Program-made: the position numbers and the translations under genes
Assembly (NCBI GenBank): GCA_046349155.1
Contig: JAXMCW010000006.1
Coordinates: 248,001-312,000 of the forward strand
Origin: Alsobacter sp046349155
GTDB taxonomy: Bacteria > Pseudomonadota > Alphaproteobacteria > Rhizobiales > Beijerinckiaceae
Direction of reading: 5' to 3'
DNA length: 64,000 nucleotides
The notes under the pieces: model-generated
What the model saw: the letters and a program-made list of their open reading frames with translations, nothing else
What the model was told of the DNA's origin: nothing
The model's database searches: none
In this document: positions 8,298 through 16,671 of the stretch, in pieces
Numbering within the stretch: the stretch's first letter is position 1
Layout: every line of letters begins with the position of its first letter

Positions 8298-9809
8298 GTG
8301 ACCACGCCCCTCATCGAGCTGTCCGGCATCACCAAGAGCTTTCCCGGCGTGAAGTCGCTGGACGCCGTGACCTTTTCCGCCCTGCCCGGAGAGGTGCATG
8401 CCCTGCTCGGGGAAAACGGGGCGGGCAAGTCGACGCTCATCAAGACCATCGCGGGGGCCTACTCGCCCGACGCGGGAACGATCAGGTTCGACGGCCAGCC
8501 GCGCCACTGGAGCGGACCGGCGGAGGCGAAGGCGGCCGGGATCCACGTCATCTACCAGGAGCTGGTCCTGTTTCCAGAGTTGTCGGTGGCCGAGAACATC
8601 GTCATCGGCCAGGAGCCGCGCACCCGCTGGGGGCTGATCGACCGGGGTCGGATGGTGCAGGACGCCCAGGCGATCCTGACGCGGCTCGGCCACGCGCTGG
8701 ACCCGCTGGCGCCAGTGAAATCGCTCTCCGTCGCCGACCAGCAGATGGTGGAGATCGCGAAGGCGCTCGTGGGCGACGCCCGGCTGCTGGTGCTGGACGA
8801 ACCGACCGCCGTCATTTCCGGCCACGAGGCCGAACTGCTGTTCGAGCGCGTCCGCCGGTTACGAGACCAGGGTGTCTGCGTCATCTACATCTCCCACCGG
8901 CTCGAGGAGATCTTCGCGCTGGCCGACCGCGTCACCGTTCTCAAGGACGGCAAGGTCGCGGGCACGCGTGCCGTGTCCGACATCGACCGCGATCGATTGG
9001 TGGCCATGATGGTCGGGCGTCCGCTCTCGGACCTGTTTCCACCGAAGCGGGGCGCGACCGAGGCGAGCGGACCCGTGCTGTCCGTGCGCGATCTCGCGGC
9101 CGCCCCGCGCGTGCGCGGCGTGAGCTTCGATCTCCAACCCGGCGAGATCCTGGGCCTCGCGGGCCTCGTCGGCTCGGGCCGCAGCGAGACGGCGCACGCG
9201 ATCTTCGGCAGCCTGCCGCGGACCGGCGGCGAGGTCGAGCTTGCGGGCGCGCCGCTCGCAGGCGGCGATCCCTCGCAGTCCATCGCACGCGGCCTGGGCC
9301 TGCTCACCGAGGACCGCAAGGGCGAGGGCCTTCTCATGAACCTCGAGATGTCGGCCAACGTCACCGCGCCGACGCTTGCCGCTTTCCAGCGCGGTCCCTT
9401 CGTGAGCCGGACCGCCGAGCGCTCCGCGGCGCGGCAGGAGATCGCACGATTTCGCATCGCGGTGCCAGGACCGGCGGCGGGCGTGAAGGCTTTGTCCGGC
9501 GGCAACCAGCAGAAGATCCTGTTCGCCCGCTGGGCCCGCGCCTGCCACCGCGTGCTCATCCTCGACGAACCCACCCGGGGCGTGGACGTCGGCGCGAAGG
9601 TCGAGATCTACCGCATCATCCACGAGCTCGCGGCGGCCGGAGCCGGCATCCTCGTCATCTCCTCGGAGCTGCCGGAAGTCATCGGCCTGGCGTCCCGCGT
9701 GCTCGTGATGCGAGAGGGGCGGATCGCGGGCGAACTTACGGGTGACGCCATCGACGAACGCTCGATCATGCGGCTCGCGGCCCTCGGCGGCCTGCCGGAT
9801 GCGGCCTAG
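8298..9809 (+). CDS. sugar ABC importer ATPase, duplicated (RbsA/XylG type)
   Basis: About 503 residues with two fused ATPase domains, as in RbsA. Domain 1 has Walker A GENGAGKSTL, signature LSVADQQM and Walker B LLVLDEPTAVI. Domain 2 has a degenerate Walker A (GLVGSGRSET), signature LSGGNQQK and Walker B LILDEPTRGVDVG, the usual pattern of this class. It powers import through the two permeases that follow. GTG 8298 is preferred over an in-frame ATG at 8256 because that ATG lies in the loop of the upstream hairpin. The ribosome-binding site is weak. The first domain reads EPTAVISG where EPTAALS-like is usual. Confidence 0.85.
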   Translation: MTTPLIELSGITKSFPGVKSLDAVTFSALPGEVHALLGENGAGKSTLIKTIAGAYSPDAGTIRFDGQPRHWSGPAEAKAAGIHVIYQELVLFPELSVAENIVIGQEPRTRWGLIDRGRMVQDAQAILTRLGHALDPLAPVKSLSVADQQMVEIAKALVGDARLLVLDEPTAVISGHEAELLFERVRRLRDQGVCVIYISHRLEEIFALADRVTVLKDGKVAGTRAVSDIDRDRLVAMMVGRPLSDLFPPKRGATEASGPVLSVRDLAAAPRVRGVSFDLQPGEILGLAGLVGSGRSETAHAIFGSLPRTGGEVELAGAPLAGGDPSQSIARGLGLLTEDRKGEGLLMNLEMSANVTAPTLAAFQRGPFVSRTAERSAARQEIARFRIAVPGPAAGVKALSGGNQQKILFARWARACHRVLILDEPTRGVDVGAKVEIYRIIHELAAAGAGILVISSELPEVIGLASRVLVMREGRIAGELTGDAIDERSIMRLAALGGLPDAA

Positions 9810-9820
9810 GAGGGCGGGCG

Positions 9821-10777
9821 ATGGCGACGTCACGGACCTTCGCGCAGGCCGGGCTCGATCCCACCAAGCTCGTCGTGACCGGGCTGCTCGGCCTCGTCTG
9901 CGTCACGGGCGCCGTCCTGACCGACCGCTTCGCGACCCTGGCCAACCTCGCGAACGTCGTCGAGCAGGCGGCGGCGCTGGGCTTCGTCAGCCTCGGCCAG
10001 ACGGTCGTGGTCCTCGCAGGCGGGATCGACCTCTCGGTCGGCGCGCTGGTCTCCGCCCTTTCGGTCCTGATCGGTCTCGGCGCGCAGGCCTATCCGGACT
10101 GGACCGCCGGCATCCTGGTGCTCGCGATGGTCGTGGGGGCGGGGGTGGGGACGCTGAACGCCGGCGCGGTCATCCTGCTGCGGGTGCATCCCCTCATCGT
10201 CACCCTGGGCATGGCGACGATCCTCAACGGCCTCACCCTGATGGCGACGCGGCAGCCGACCGGCTCCGTGCCGGACTGGGTGGAGGACTTCGCCTATGGC
10301 CGCCTGCTGGGCGTGCCGGTCGCCGGCCTCGCCATGGTCGCCTGCTTCGCCCTGGCGGGCCTCGCCCTGACGCGGCATCCGCTCGGCCGGCGCGTCCTCG
10401 CCGTGGGCGGCAACGCCGAAGCCGCGCGCCTGACCGGCCTCCCGGTCCGCGCGACGCTCGTCGCCGCCTATGGCATCTCGGGCTGTTGCGCGGCGCTGGC
10501 GGCCATCTACTACGTCGCCCGGACGGGGACGGGCGACCCGCTGGTCGGAGAGCCGCTGACCCTCGCCTCGATCACGCCCGTCGTGGTGGGCGGCACCATC
10601 CTGGGCGGGGGCCGGGGCGGCGTGCTCGGAACGCTCCTGGGCGTGTTCCTCCTCTCGACGCTGAACAACTTGCTCAACTACCTGGGCGTGTCGACCTTCC
10701 TGCAATGGGTCGTGCAGGGCCTCATCATCGTCGCCGCGGTCTCCCTGCATGTCGGCCGGAAGGGGAACCCGGCATGA
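9821..10777 (+). CDS. sugar ABC importer permease 1 (RbsC-like)
   Basis: 318 residues, strongly hydrophobic, about 8-10 membrane segments (BPD_transp_2 family). Characteristic stretches include the glycine-rich GLGQTVVVLAGGIDLSVGA type loop (AGGIDLSVGALVSA) and GNAEAARLTGLPV before the last segments. It forms half of the membrane channel of the importer at 7039-11775. GGAGGGCGGGCG precedes ATG 9821, 11 bases after the ATPase stop. Its stop overlaps the next permease start by 4 bases. Confidence 0.85.
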   Translation: MATSRTFAQAGLDPTKLVVTGLLGLVCVTGAVLTDRFATLANLANVVEQAAALGFVSLGQTVVVLAGGIDLSVGALVSALSVLIGLGAQAYPDWTAGILVLAMVVGAGVGTLNAGAVILLRVHPLIVTLGMATILNGLTLMATRQPTGSVPDWVEDFAYGRLLGVPVAGLAMVACFALAGLALTRHPLGRRVLAVGGNAEAARLTGLPVRATLVAAYGISGCCAALAAIYYVARTGTGDPLVGEPLTLASITPVVVGGTILGGGRGGVLGTLLGVFLLSTLNNLLNYLGVSTFLQWVVQGLIIVAAVSLHVGRKGNPA

Positions 10778-11775
10778 GCAACAGCGTCGCCACCGCGCCC
10801 CGCCCCGAGGCGCCTCTCCCCGCCGGGCCGCGTGCCGAGGTGCGGGGCCACCAGCCTGTCGAGGTCTTCGTCCTGCTGGCGTTCCTCGCCATCCTCGTCG
10901 GCGGGGCCGGGCTCCTGTCGCCGGCCTTCCTCTCCGTCGCCAACCTCCGCGACATCCTCACCCAGGCCGCACCGCTGTGCTTCGTCGCGATGGGCCAGGC
11001 CTTCGTCATCATGGTGCGCGGGCTGGACCTCTCGGTGGGGTCGCTGATGGCCACGGTTGCGGTCCTCGCCACCGCCTTCGACGCGTCGTCGAACGCGATG
11101 GTCCCCGTGATCTTCGCCGCATGCCTGGCGCTCGCCGCGCTCGTGGGCCTCGCCAACGGCCTGCTGGTGACCCGCCGCAACGTGTCGCCCTTCCTGGCCA
11201 CCCTCGCCATGATGATCGTCCTGCAGGGGCTGCGCTTCGCCTACACGAAGGGGTCGCCGTCCGGCGCCCTCCCGGAAGGCTTCCGCGTGATCGGGACGGG
11301 CATGGTCCTGGGCGTGCCGATCAACGCGCTCGCCGTCATTCTCGTCGGGTCCATCCTCGGCCTCCTGCTGCATGCGAGCGCCGAGGGCCGGCGGATCGTC
11401 AGCGTCGGCGGCAATCCCCGCGCAGCACGTCTCGTCGGCATCTCCCCGGAGCGGGCGACGCTGCTGGCCTACGTGATCTCGTCGCTGATGGCGGGCCTCG
11501 GCGGGTTGTTCCTCGTCGGCTATGTGGGCACCGTCGACAACTGGGTGGGTCGGGGCTTCGAGCTCGACTCCATCGTGGCCGCGATCATCGGCGGGGTGGC
11601 GCTGACGGGCGGCGTCGGCACCGTGGCGGGCGCGCTTCTGGGCGCGCTCGTCCTGGTCGTCATCTTCAACATCGTCGTGATCCTCGGCCTTCCCGTCGAG
11701 TTCCAGCTCATCATCAAGGGCCTCGTCATCGTGCTGGCGGCCGCCGTCCACATGCGGCGCGCCGGCGCGCGCTGA
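10774..11775 (+). CDS. sugar ABC importer permease 2 (RbsC-like)
   Basis: 333 residues with a short hydrophilic N-terminus and then about 8-10 membrane segments. The family loop reads VRGLDLSVGSLMATV and the cytoplasmic GNPRAARLVGIS coupling region is present. The start overlaps the preceding permease stop (ATGA at 10774), so the two are translationally coupled and probably form a heterodimeric channel. It completes the importer; the next gene, 24 bases on, is the HisD-family dehydrogenase. Confidence 0.85.
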   Translation: MSNSVATAPRPEAPLPAGPRAEVRGHQPVEVFVLLAFLAILVGGAGLLSPAFLSVANLRDILTQAAPLCFVAMGQAFVIMVRGLDLSVGSLMATVAVLATAFDASSNAMVPVIFAACLALAALVGLANGLLVTRRNVSPFLATLAMMIVLQGLRFAYTKGSPSGALPEGFRVIGTGMVLGVPINALAVILVGSILGLLLHASAEGRRIVSVGGNPRAARLVGISPERATLLAYVISSLMAGLGGLFLVGYVGTVDNWVGRGFELDSIVAAIIGGVALTGGVGTVAGALLGALVLVVIFNIVVILGLPVEFQLIIKGLVIVLAAAVHMRRAGAR

Positions 11776-11799
11776 CGATCCCCAACCCAGGAGACCCCG

Positions 11800-13107
11800 A
11801 TGGCGCGCCATCTGAAGACCGGCCGGACGCCGGAGCAAAGCTCGGCCGACGCGCGCAAGGTCCGCGACGTCGTGACCGGCATCCTCGAGGCGATCGAGGC
11901 GCGCGGCGACGCGGCGCTGCGCGAGGCCTCGGCGAGGTTCGACAAATGGGAACCGCCCTCGTTCAGGCTGGACGAGCGGGAGATCGAGCGCTGCGTCGCG
12001 CGGCTCGACAGGCGCGAGCTCGACGACATCCGCTTCGCCCAGGCGCAGGTGCGCAACTTCGCGCAGATCCAGCGGGACTCGATGCGGGACGTGGAGGTGG
12101 AGACGCTGCCGGGCGTGATCCTCGGCCACCGGAACCTGCCGGTGGAGAGCGTCGGCTGCTACGTGCCAGGGGGCAAGTATCCGCTCGTGGCCTCCGCGCA
12201 CATGGGCGTCGTCACGGCGAAGGTCGCGGGCGTGCCGCGCGTGATCGCGGCCTCCCCGCCCTTCCACGGCGAGCCCTCGCCGGCGGTGGTCGCGGCCATG
12301 CACCTGGGCGGGGCCGACGAGATCTACTGCATGGGCGGCGTGCAGGCCGTGGCGGCGATGGGGATCGGCACGCAGACGATCGCGCCCGTCTCCGTGATCG
12401 TCGGCCCCGGCAACGCCTACGTGGCGGAAGCCAAGCGCCAGCTCTTCGGCCGCGTCGGCATCGACCTCATCGCGGGACCGACGGAGACGCTCGTCATCGC
12501 CGACGACAGCGTAGACGGCGAGCTCTGCGCGACGGACCTGCTGGGTCAGGCCGAGCACGGCTTCAATACGCCGGCCATCCTCCTCACGACGTCGGAGACC
12601 CTGGCCCGCCGCACCATGGACGAAGTCGAGCGGCTGCTGACGATCCTGCCCACGGCCGAGTTCGCAGCCATCTCCTGGCGCGACTACGGGGAGGTCATCC
12701 TCTGCGACAGCGACGAGGACATGGTGGCGGAGGCCGACCGCATCGCCAGCGAGCATGTGCAGGTGATGACCCGGGACCCGGACTATTTCCTGGCGCGGAT
12801 GCGGAACTACGGAGCCCTGTTCCTTGGCCCGCGCACCAACGTCGCCTATGGCGACAAGGTCATCGGCACCAACCACACTTTGCCGACGGGTAAGGCCGCC
12901 CGCTACACGGGTGGCCTGTGGGTCGGCAAGTTCATCAAGACCTGCACCTACCAGAAGGTGCTCACGGACGAGGCCTCCGCCCTGGTCGGCGCCTATTGCT
13001 CGCGCCTATGCGTGCTGGAAGGTTTCTATGGCCATGCCGAGCAGGCCAACATCCGGGTGCGCCGCTTCGGCCAGCGCAACGTCCCCTATGCGGGGGCCGC
13101 TCTGTAG
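11800..13107 (+). CDS. histidinol-dehydrogenase-family enzyme, HpsN (sulfopropanediol dehydrogenase)-like
   Basis: 435 residues, full-length HisD fold. The GCYVPGGKYPLVASAHMG segment, VGPGNAYVAEAKRQLFG, GIDLIAGPTETLVIAD and the catalytic SEHVQVMTRDP are present. Biosynthetic HisD normally has GLYVPGGTAPL and a YDFLKR-type C-terminal histidinol site. This protein has the K-Y-P variant and GGLWVGKFIKTCTYQ instead, which resembles HpsN, an NAD enzyme oxidising 2,3-dihydroxypropane-1-sulfonate. No his genes are nearby; it sits at the end of a sugar-type ABC operon. So it is probably a catabolic alcohol/aldehyde dehydrogenase. The substrate is inferred from remembered family motifs, not proven. 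Confidence 0.7.
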   Translation: MARHLKTGRTPEQSSADARKVRDVVTGILEAIEARGDAALREASARFDKWEPPSFRLDEREIERCVARLDRRELDDIRFAQAQVRNFAQIQRDSMRDVEVETLPGVILGHRNLPVESVGCYVPGGKYPLVASAHMGVVTAKVAGVPRVIAASPPFHGEPSPAVVAAMHLGGADEIYCMGGVQAVAAMGIGTQTIAPVSVIVGPGNAYVAEAKRQLFGRVGIDLIAGPTETLVIADDSVDGELCATDLLGQAEHGFNTPAILLTTSETLARRTMDEVERLLTILPTAEFAAISWRDYGEVILCDSDEDMVAEADRIASEHVQVMTRDPDYFLARMRNYGALFLGPRTNVAYGDKVIGTNHTLPTGKAARYTGGLWVGKFIKTCTYQKVLTDEASALVGAYCSRLCVLEGFYGHAEQANIRVRRFGQRNVPYAGAAL

Positions 13108-13141
13108 CGACTCTTTCGACCCGCCAGACCCGATCTTCCGC

Positions 13142-13227
13142 CGTCCTTGCGCGCGGAAGGCGAAGCGATCCGGTCCCTTGCCGGGCCTTCCCCGGATTGC
13201 GTCGTCACCACGCTCCTCGCAACGACG
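13142..13227. repeat. intergenic palindromic repeat, copy A
   Basis: An imperfect inverted repeat. The left arm is like CGTCCTTGCGCGCGGAAG...GCGATCCGG and the right arm is CCGGATTGCGTCGTC...CTCCTCGCAACGACG. It is related to copies at 18735-18832 and 27659-27743, with a consensus near CGTCATTGCGAGGAGC...GCAATCC. It lies downstream of the HisD-family gene and upstream of the MarR gene, in a 303-base gap that otherwise holds only the MarR operator. Such REP-like elements are common in Hyphomicrobiales. Confidence 0.7.
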
Positions 13228-13353
13228 CTTCGGACAGGTTGAAGGCGGCTCTCGAACGGCGCAGGGGCGATCCACGCTCACGGCGCCGCCACGACGGCTC
13301 ATGTCCCTGCGCCAGGCGTCAGCGAAGCTGATCTCCGTCCCATCCGCTATTCT

Positions 13354-13396
13354 GTTGACAAGGAAACAACCTGCGTCTATCGGTTTCCTAGGCAAC
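13354..13396 (+). promoter_or_regulatory. MarR promoter with inverted-repeat operator
   Basis: Arms GTTGACAAGGAAAC (13354-13367) and GTTTCCTAGGCAAC (13383-13396) are inverted copies differing at two positions. The left arm contains a consensus -35 TTGACA (13355-13360). A weak -10 (TATCGG, 13378-13383) follows at 17 bases, so a protein bound to both arms would block the promoter. It ends 14 bases before the MarR start, fitting autorepression. Confidence 0.6.
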
Positions 13397-13410
13397 AAAA
13401 AGGCGCACCG

Positions 13411-13863
13411 ATGGCGAGAGTGTCCGAACTGGCCGATCACACCGGCTACTGGCTGCGCCTGGTTTCCAACGCCGTCTCGCAGGCCTTTGCGCGCAAGGTG
13501 GCGGGAGAGCAGGTCACCGTGGCGGAATGGGCCTGCATGCGGGCGCTCTATGGCGGGGACGGGATGTCGCCATCGGTCCTCGCCGGTGTGATGGGCATGA
13601 CGCGCGGTGCCATCAGCAAGCTGGCTGATCGCCTCGTGGCCAAGGGATTGGTGGCGCGGACGGACAATGCGCGGGACAGGAGGGCGCAGCATCTCGCCCT
13701 GACCGACGCGGGAACGGTCCTCGTTCCCCGGCTGGCCGCCCTCGCCGACCAGAACGACGCGGAGTTCTTCGGCGTGCTGTCGGACAAGGAGCGCCGCGCC
13801 CTCGAGACAGCCCTAGCGGCCCTCGTCGAGAGACGGGGACTGCAGGGCGTGCCGGTCGACTGA
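13411..13863 (+). CDS. MarR-family transcriptional regulator
   Basis: 150 residues. The winged helix-turn-helix covers about 30-100 (VTVAEWACMRALYG, SPSVLAGVMGMTRGAISKLADRL) and the wing carries DNARDRRAQHLALTDAG, the hallmark of MarR proteins. Dimerisation helices lie at both ends. It probably represses its own promoter through the inverted repeat just upstream, and perhaps the DUF1398 gene 41 bases downstream. Effector unknown. Confidence 0.85.
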   Translation: MARVSELADHTGYWLRLVSNAVSQAFARKVAGEQVTVAEWACMRALYGGDGMSPSVLAGVMGMTRGAISKLADRLVAKGLVARTDNARDRRAQHLALTDAGTVLVPRLAALADQNDAEFFGVLSDKERRALETALAALVERRGLQGVPVD

Positions 13864-13904
13864 CCGGCGCAACCGGATCAACACCAGCGAAGGAGAAAGC
13901 CGCC

Positions 13905-14306
13905 ATGGACGCGGACCGGATCGGCATTGCCACAACCTGCCTGCGGGCGGCCCATGACGGCAGCATGAGCTTCCCCGCCATCGTGGGCACCTTGATCAAG
14001 GCCGGTTTCGAGGGCTATGCGGTCGACTACCGCCGCAACACGCAGACCTTCTACCAGCCCGACGGCGACAGTGTCGCCCTCGACGTTCCGGAGCACGGCG
14101 GGGCCGTGGAGGCGGCGTTCAATGCGGATGCTGTCGCCGCGCTCGTGCGCTGGGCTCAGGCGAATGGACCCGATTACAGCTATTCGGCGTTCTCGAAGCA
14201 GGCCAAGGCGGCCGGCTGCGCGGGCTATCTCGTCTCGTTCTCGGGGCGGCGGGTGGTCTATTTCGGACGCACGGCCGAGGTCCACGTGGAACATTTTCCG
14301 AGCTGA
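13905..14306 (+). CDS. DUF1398 family protein
   Basis: 133 residues, no signal peptide or membrane segment. The pattern AIVGTLIKAGFEGYAVDYRR, QTFYQPDGDSV and the C-terminal SYSAFSKQAKAAGCAGYLV...VVYFGR fits the DUF1398 family (Escherichia coli YbcV-like), a small soluble family of unknown function sometimes named phage envelope protein. It follows the MarR gene with a good ribosome-binding site (AAGGAG) and may share its transcript. No biochemical role can be assigned. Confidence 0.7.
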   Translation: MDADRIGIATTCLRAAHDGSMSFPAIVGTLIKAGFEGYAVDYRRNTQTFYQPDGDSVALDVPEHGGAVEAAFNADAVAALVRWAQANGPDYSYSAFSKQAKAAGCAGYLVSFSGRRVVYFGRTAEVHVEHFPS

Positions 14307-14508
14307 CGCCGAGGGTCCCGACTTGCGCGGCCTCGAGCCCTGCTCCCGTCCGCGGGATCTCGGCCCGGTGACGGGACAGGCTGCGGCTCTGCGGCCATCG
14401 GAACGACTTGTGATTGTTTCATTTATATTATTCCATCTTAGATTAGTTGTTAGTCTCCACGCCGATCGACTAAGACTGACGCCGAACCTCAGCGCATAGG
14501 AGACTGGG

Positions 14509-14808
14509 ATGGTGCAGCGTCTCTCGTCGTGGATGCTTGCCGCGTGCCTGGCGTTTTCCTTCCTGGGCGCGGCAACCGGGCTCGCCGCGGATATGCCTGC
14601 TGCTGCGCCGGTCACGGCAGACGCGACCTGCCCGAACGGGACCTACACCACGATCGTTGGTGACACCTGCGCAAAGGTTTACGTCAAAGTATACTGCAAC
14701 AACGCAGCGTTGTTTTCCCGGTACAATGGATGGACCTGTCGGAACGCCGCGCTCAACCCGGGGCGCGTGCTGTGTCTTCCTGTCAAAGTGAACGGCAGGT
14801 GCTCCTGA
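14509..14808 (+). CDS. small secreted Cys-rich protein with a fungal-type LysM-like domain
   Basis: 99 residues. Residues 1-27 form a signal peptide (cleavage near GLAA/D). The mature part is one domain of about 55 residues: YTTIVGDTC (LysM start, normally YTV..GDT), a middle segment with N and Y residues, and the end NPGRVLCLP (LysM end, normally vGq.l.iP). Six cysteines lie in the mature part, spaced as in secreted fungal LysM proteins (GDTC...C...C...CLP), suggesting three disulfides in the periplasm or outside. LysM domains bind N-acetylglucosamine polymers. GGAGA precedes ATG 14509. Upstream DNA (14410-14450) is AT-rich and holds the inverted repeat TTAGTC-N12-GACTAA (14450-14473). It stands alone. 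Confidence 0.65.
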   Translation: MVQRLSSWMLAACLAFSFLGAATGLAADMPAAAPVTADATCPNGTYTTIVGDTCAKVYVKVYCNNAALFSRYNGWTCRNAALNPGRVLCLPVKVNGRCS

Positions 14809-14847
14809 GCCGGGAGAGCCAAGCAGCCCCGACGCGGGGATCACGCG

Positions 14848-15750
14848 TCATCCCAGGCGCGCCAGGCGCTCGGACAGGACCGGCGCGGCGAAATCGATGA
14901 AGGCCCTGAGCTTCCGCGGCATCGGGCTCTGGCCGGCATGGACGAGGCTCACCGCCCAGGGCTGGGGCTCGAAGTCCTCCAGCAGGACGCGGAGCCTCCC
15001 GGCGCGCACGGCCCCGGCGGACTGATACGACAGCACCCGCGTCACGCCCGCCCCGGCCATCGCCGCGTCCAGCGCGGCCTCCGCCGTGTTGACGCGCAGG
15101 CGCTCCCTGGGCCGCACGACGATCTCGGCGCCGTCGCGCAGGAATGTCCAGCGGCGGCCATGACCCGGACTCTCGAAGCCGATGCAGGCGTGGTCCGTCA
15201 GGTCTTCCGGGTGCTTAGGGGCGCCATGCGCCGCCAGGTAGTCGGGGCTCGCGCAGACCACGCGCCGGATCGCGCCGAGGCGGCGCGCGACCAGCGTGCT
15301 GTCGGGCAGGTCGCCGATGCGCACGGCGGCGTCGACATGGTCGTCGAGCAGGTGGACGAAGCGGTCGCTCAGCGCCAGCCTCACGTCGACGAGCGGGTTC
15401 TCGGCGAGAAAGGCGGTCACGACCGGCAGCACGTGGAGGCGGCCGAAGACGATCGGAGCCGAGAGGGCGAGTTCCCCTCGGGGCGTTCCGCGATCCCCGG
15501 CCGCGATCCGCTCGGCATCCTCCATCCGCCCTAGGATCTCCTTGGCGGAGACCAGGAACGTCTCGCCGGTGTCGGTGAGTGCCAAACTCCGGGTCGACCG
15601 GTTGAGCAGGCGCACGCCAAGATGCGCCTCCAACTCCGCCAGCCGCCGGCTCATTGTCGGCAGCGAGAGCCCGAGCTTGCGCGCTGCGGCGGAGAGGCTG
15701 CCCTCCTGCGCGACGGCGACGAAGGCCGTGAGGGAGTCGAACCGATCCAT
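14848..15750 (-). CDS. LysR-family transcriptional regulator
   Basis: 300 residues. The N-terminal helix-turn-helix (EGSLSAAARKLGLSLPTMSR, about 16-35) and NRSTRSLALTDTGE wing are typical of the large CrgA/YafC-like LysR group. The effector domain contains RIGDLPDSTLVARRLG, a stretch shared by that group. It is divergent from the pyridoxamine-phosphate-oxidase-like gene at 15863 and probably controls it. A perfect 10-base palindrome (15770-15779) lies 20 bases upstream of its start. Confidence 0.85.
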   Translation of the reverse strand: MDRFDSLTAFVAVAQEGSLSAAARKLGLSLPTMSRRLAELEAHLGVRLLNRSTRSLALTDTGETFLVSAKEILGRMEDAERIAAGDRGTPRGELALSAPIVFGRLHVLPVVTAFLAENPLVDVRLALSDRFVHLLDDHVDAAVRIGDLPDSTLVARRLGAIRRVVCASPDYLAAHGAPKHPEDLTDHACIGFESPGHGRRWTFLRDGAEIVVRPRERLRVNTAEAALDAAMAGAGVTRVLSYQSAGAVRAGRLRVLLEDFEPQPWAVSLVHAGQSPMPRKLRAFIDFAAPVLSERLARLG

Positions 15751-15761
15751 TCTTTCATTTT

Positions 15762-15779
15762 TCAGAATACTGACGTCAG
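15762..15779. promoter_or_regulatory. candidate LysR-binding palindromes
   Basis: TCAG-AATA-CTGA overlaps the perfect palindrome CTGACGTCAG (15770-15779) in the 112-base gap between the divergent LysR and oxidase-like genes. The symmetry is seen directly; the regulator assignment is inferred from position only. Confidence 0.4.
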
Positions 15780-15862
15780 GATTGCCCTTCTATTCCAAGT
15801 CCTAAGAGAAGGCTATCTCTCAGCCGTGGGGCCGCCCGGCCCCTCGACACCAGGGTGGTCCC

Positions 15863-16522
15863 ATGCCTCGCCTCTCCAGTCCCACCCCCAACGACGGCAC
15901 ACGTCCGTTGCCGTCGAGCGATGTCGCCTTCACGTCCACTGTGAAGGCGATCCAACTGGAAAAGGGGTCGCGACGGGCCTATGCCCGGCAGGAGGAGAAC
16001 GGGGGCTGGCCCGACCGGATCACGCCGGACCTCGCGGCCTTCCTGGCGCGGCAGACCAGCGTGTTCCTGGCGACGACGAATGCGCAGGGCCAGCCCTACA
16101 TCCAGCACCGCGGGGGTCCGGCCGGCTTCCTCAAGGTCGTCGATGACCGGACGATCGGCTTTGCCGACTACAGCGGCAACCGGCAATACGTCACGCTGGG
16201 AAACCTCAGGGACAATCCGAAAGCCCATCTCTTCCTGATCGACTACGCCACGCGGCAGCGGATCAAGATCTGGGGCACGGCCGAGGCGGTCGAGGACGAC
16301 GCGGCCCTCACGCGCCGGCTGATGCCGAAGGGCTACGCCGCCCGCCCGGAGCGCGTCATCCTGTTCCGCATCACCGCCTTTGACGTGAACTGCCCCAAGC
16401 ACATTCCCCAGCGCTTCGAGGCTGGCGACGTCACGGCCGTGCTGGCCGAGCGTGACGCGATGATCAAGGCCCTCAAGGAAGAAGTCTCGCGCTTGCAGAG
16501 CCTCGTCGGCGTGAGCCGGTAA
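15863..16522 (+). CDS. pyridoxamine 5'-phosphate oxidase-like flavin protein
   Basis: 219 residues, split-barrel FMN-binding fold. Core segments are FLARQTSVFLATTNAQGQPYIQHRGGPAGFLKV, FADYSGNRQYVTLGNL and HLFLIDYATRQRIKIWGTAE, matching the general-stress/PNPOx-like group, not the vitamin B6 enzyme itself. C-terminal residues from about 195 form a short coiled-coil-like helix. Proteins of this group bind FMN or F420 and reduce small molecules or handle haem. It is probably under the divergent LysR. Substrate unknown. Confidence 0.75.
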   Translation: MPRLSSPTPNDGTRPLPSSDVAFTSTVKAIQLEKGSRRAYARQEENGGWPDRITPDLAAFLARQTSVFLATTNAQGQPYIQHRGGPAGFLKVVDDRTIGFADYSGNRQYVTLGNLRDNPKAHLFLIDYATRQRIKIWGTAEAVEDDAALTRRLMPKGYAARPERVILFRITAFDVNCPKHIPQRFEAGDVTAVLAERDAMIKALKEEVSRLQSLVGVSR

Positions 16523-16671
16523 GGGCGCGTTGCCAGGGCGGTGCCGTGGGCGAAGCCTGTTCCTGGCAGGGTTGATTTTGTTCGCGAGGTGCAAGCTGAG
16601 GCTGAGCGCGCATTGACTACCAGTGAGCGTACATTGAGCGTCATCATTTTTGGCTTGAAGCAAGACAACTG

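Noticed and set aside
11800..13107. Histidine-biosynthesis HisD
   Set aside because: No other his genes, importer-operon setting and HpsN-like motif variants argue for a catabolic paralogue.
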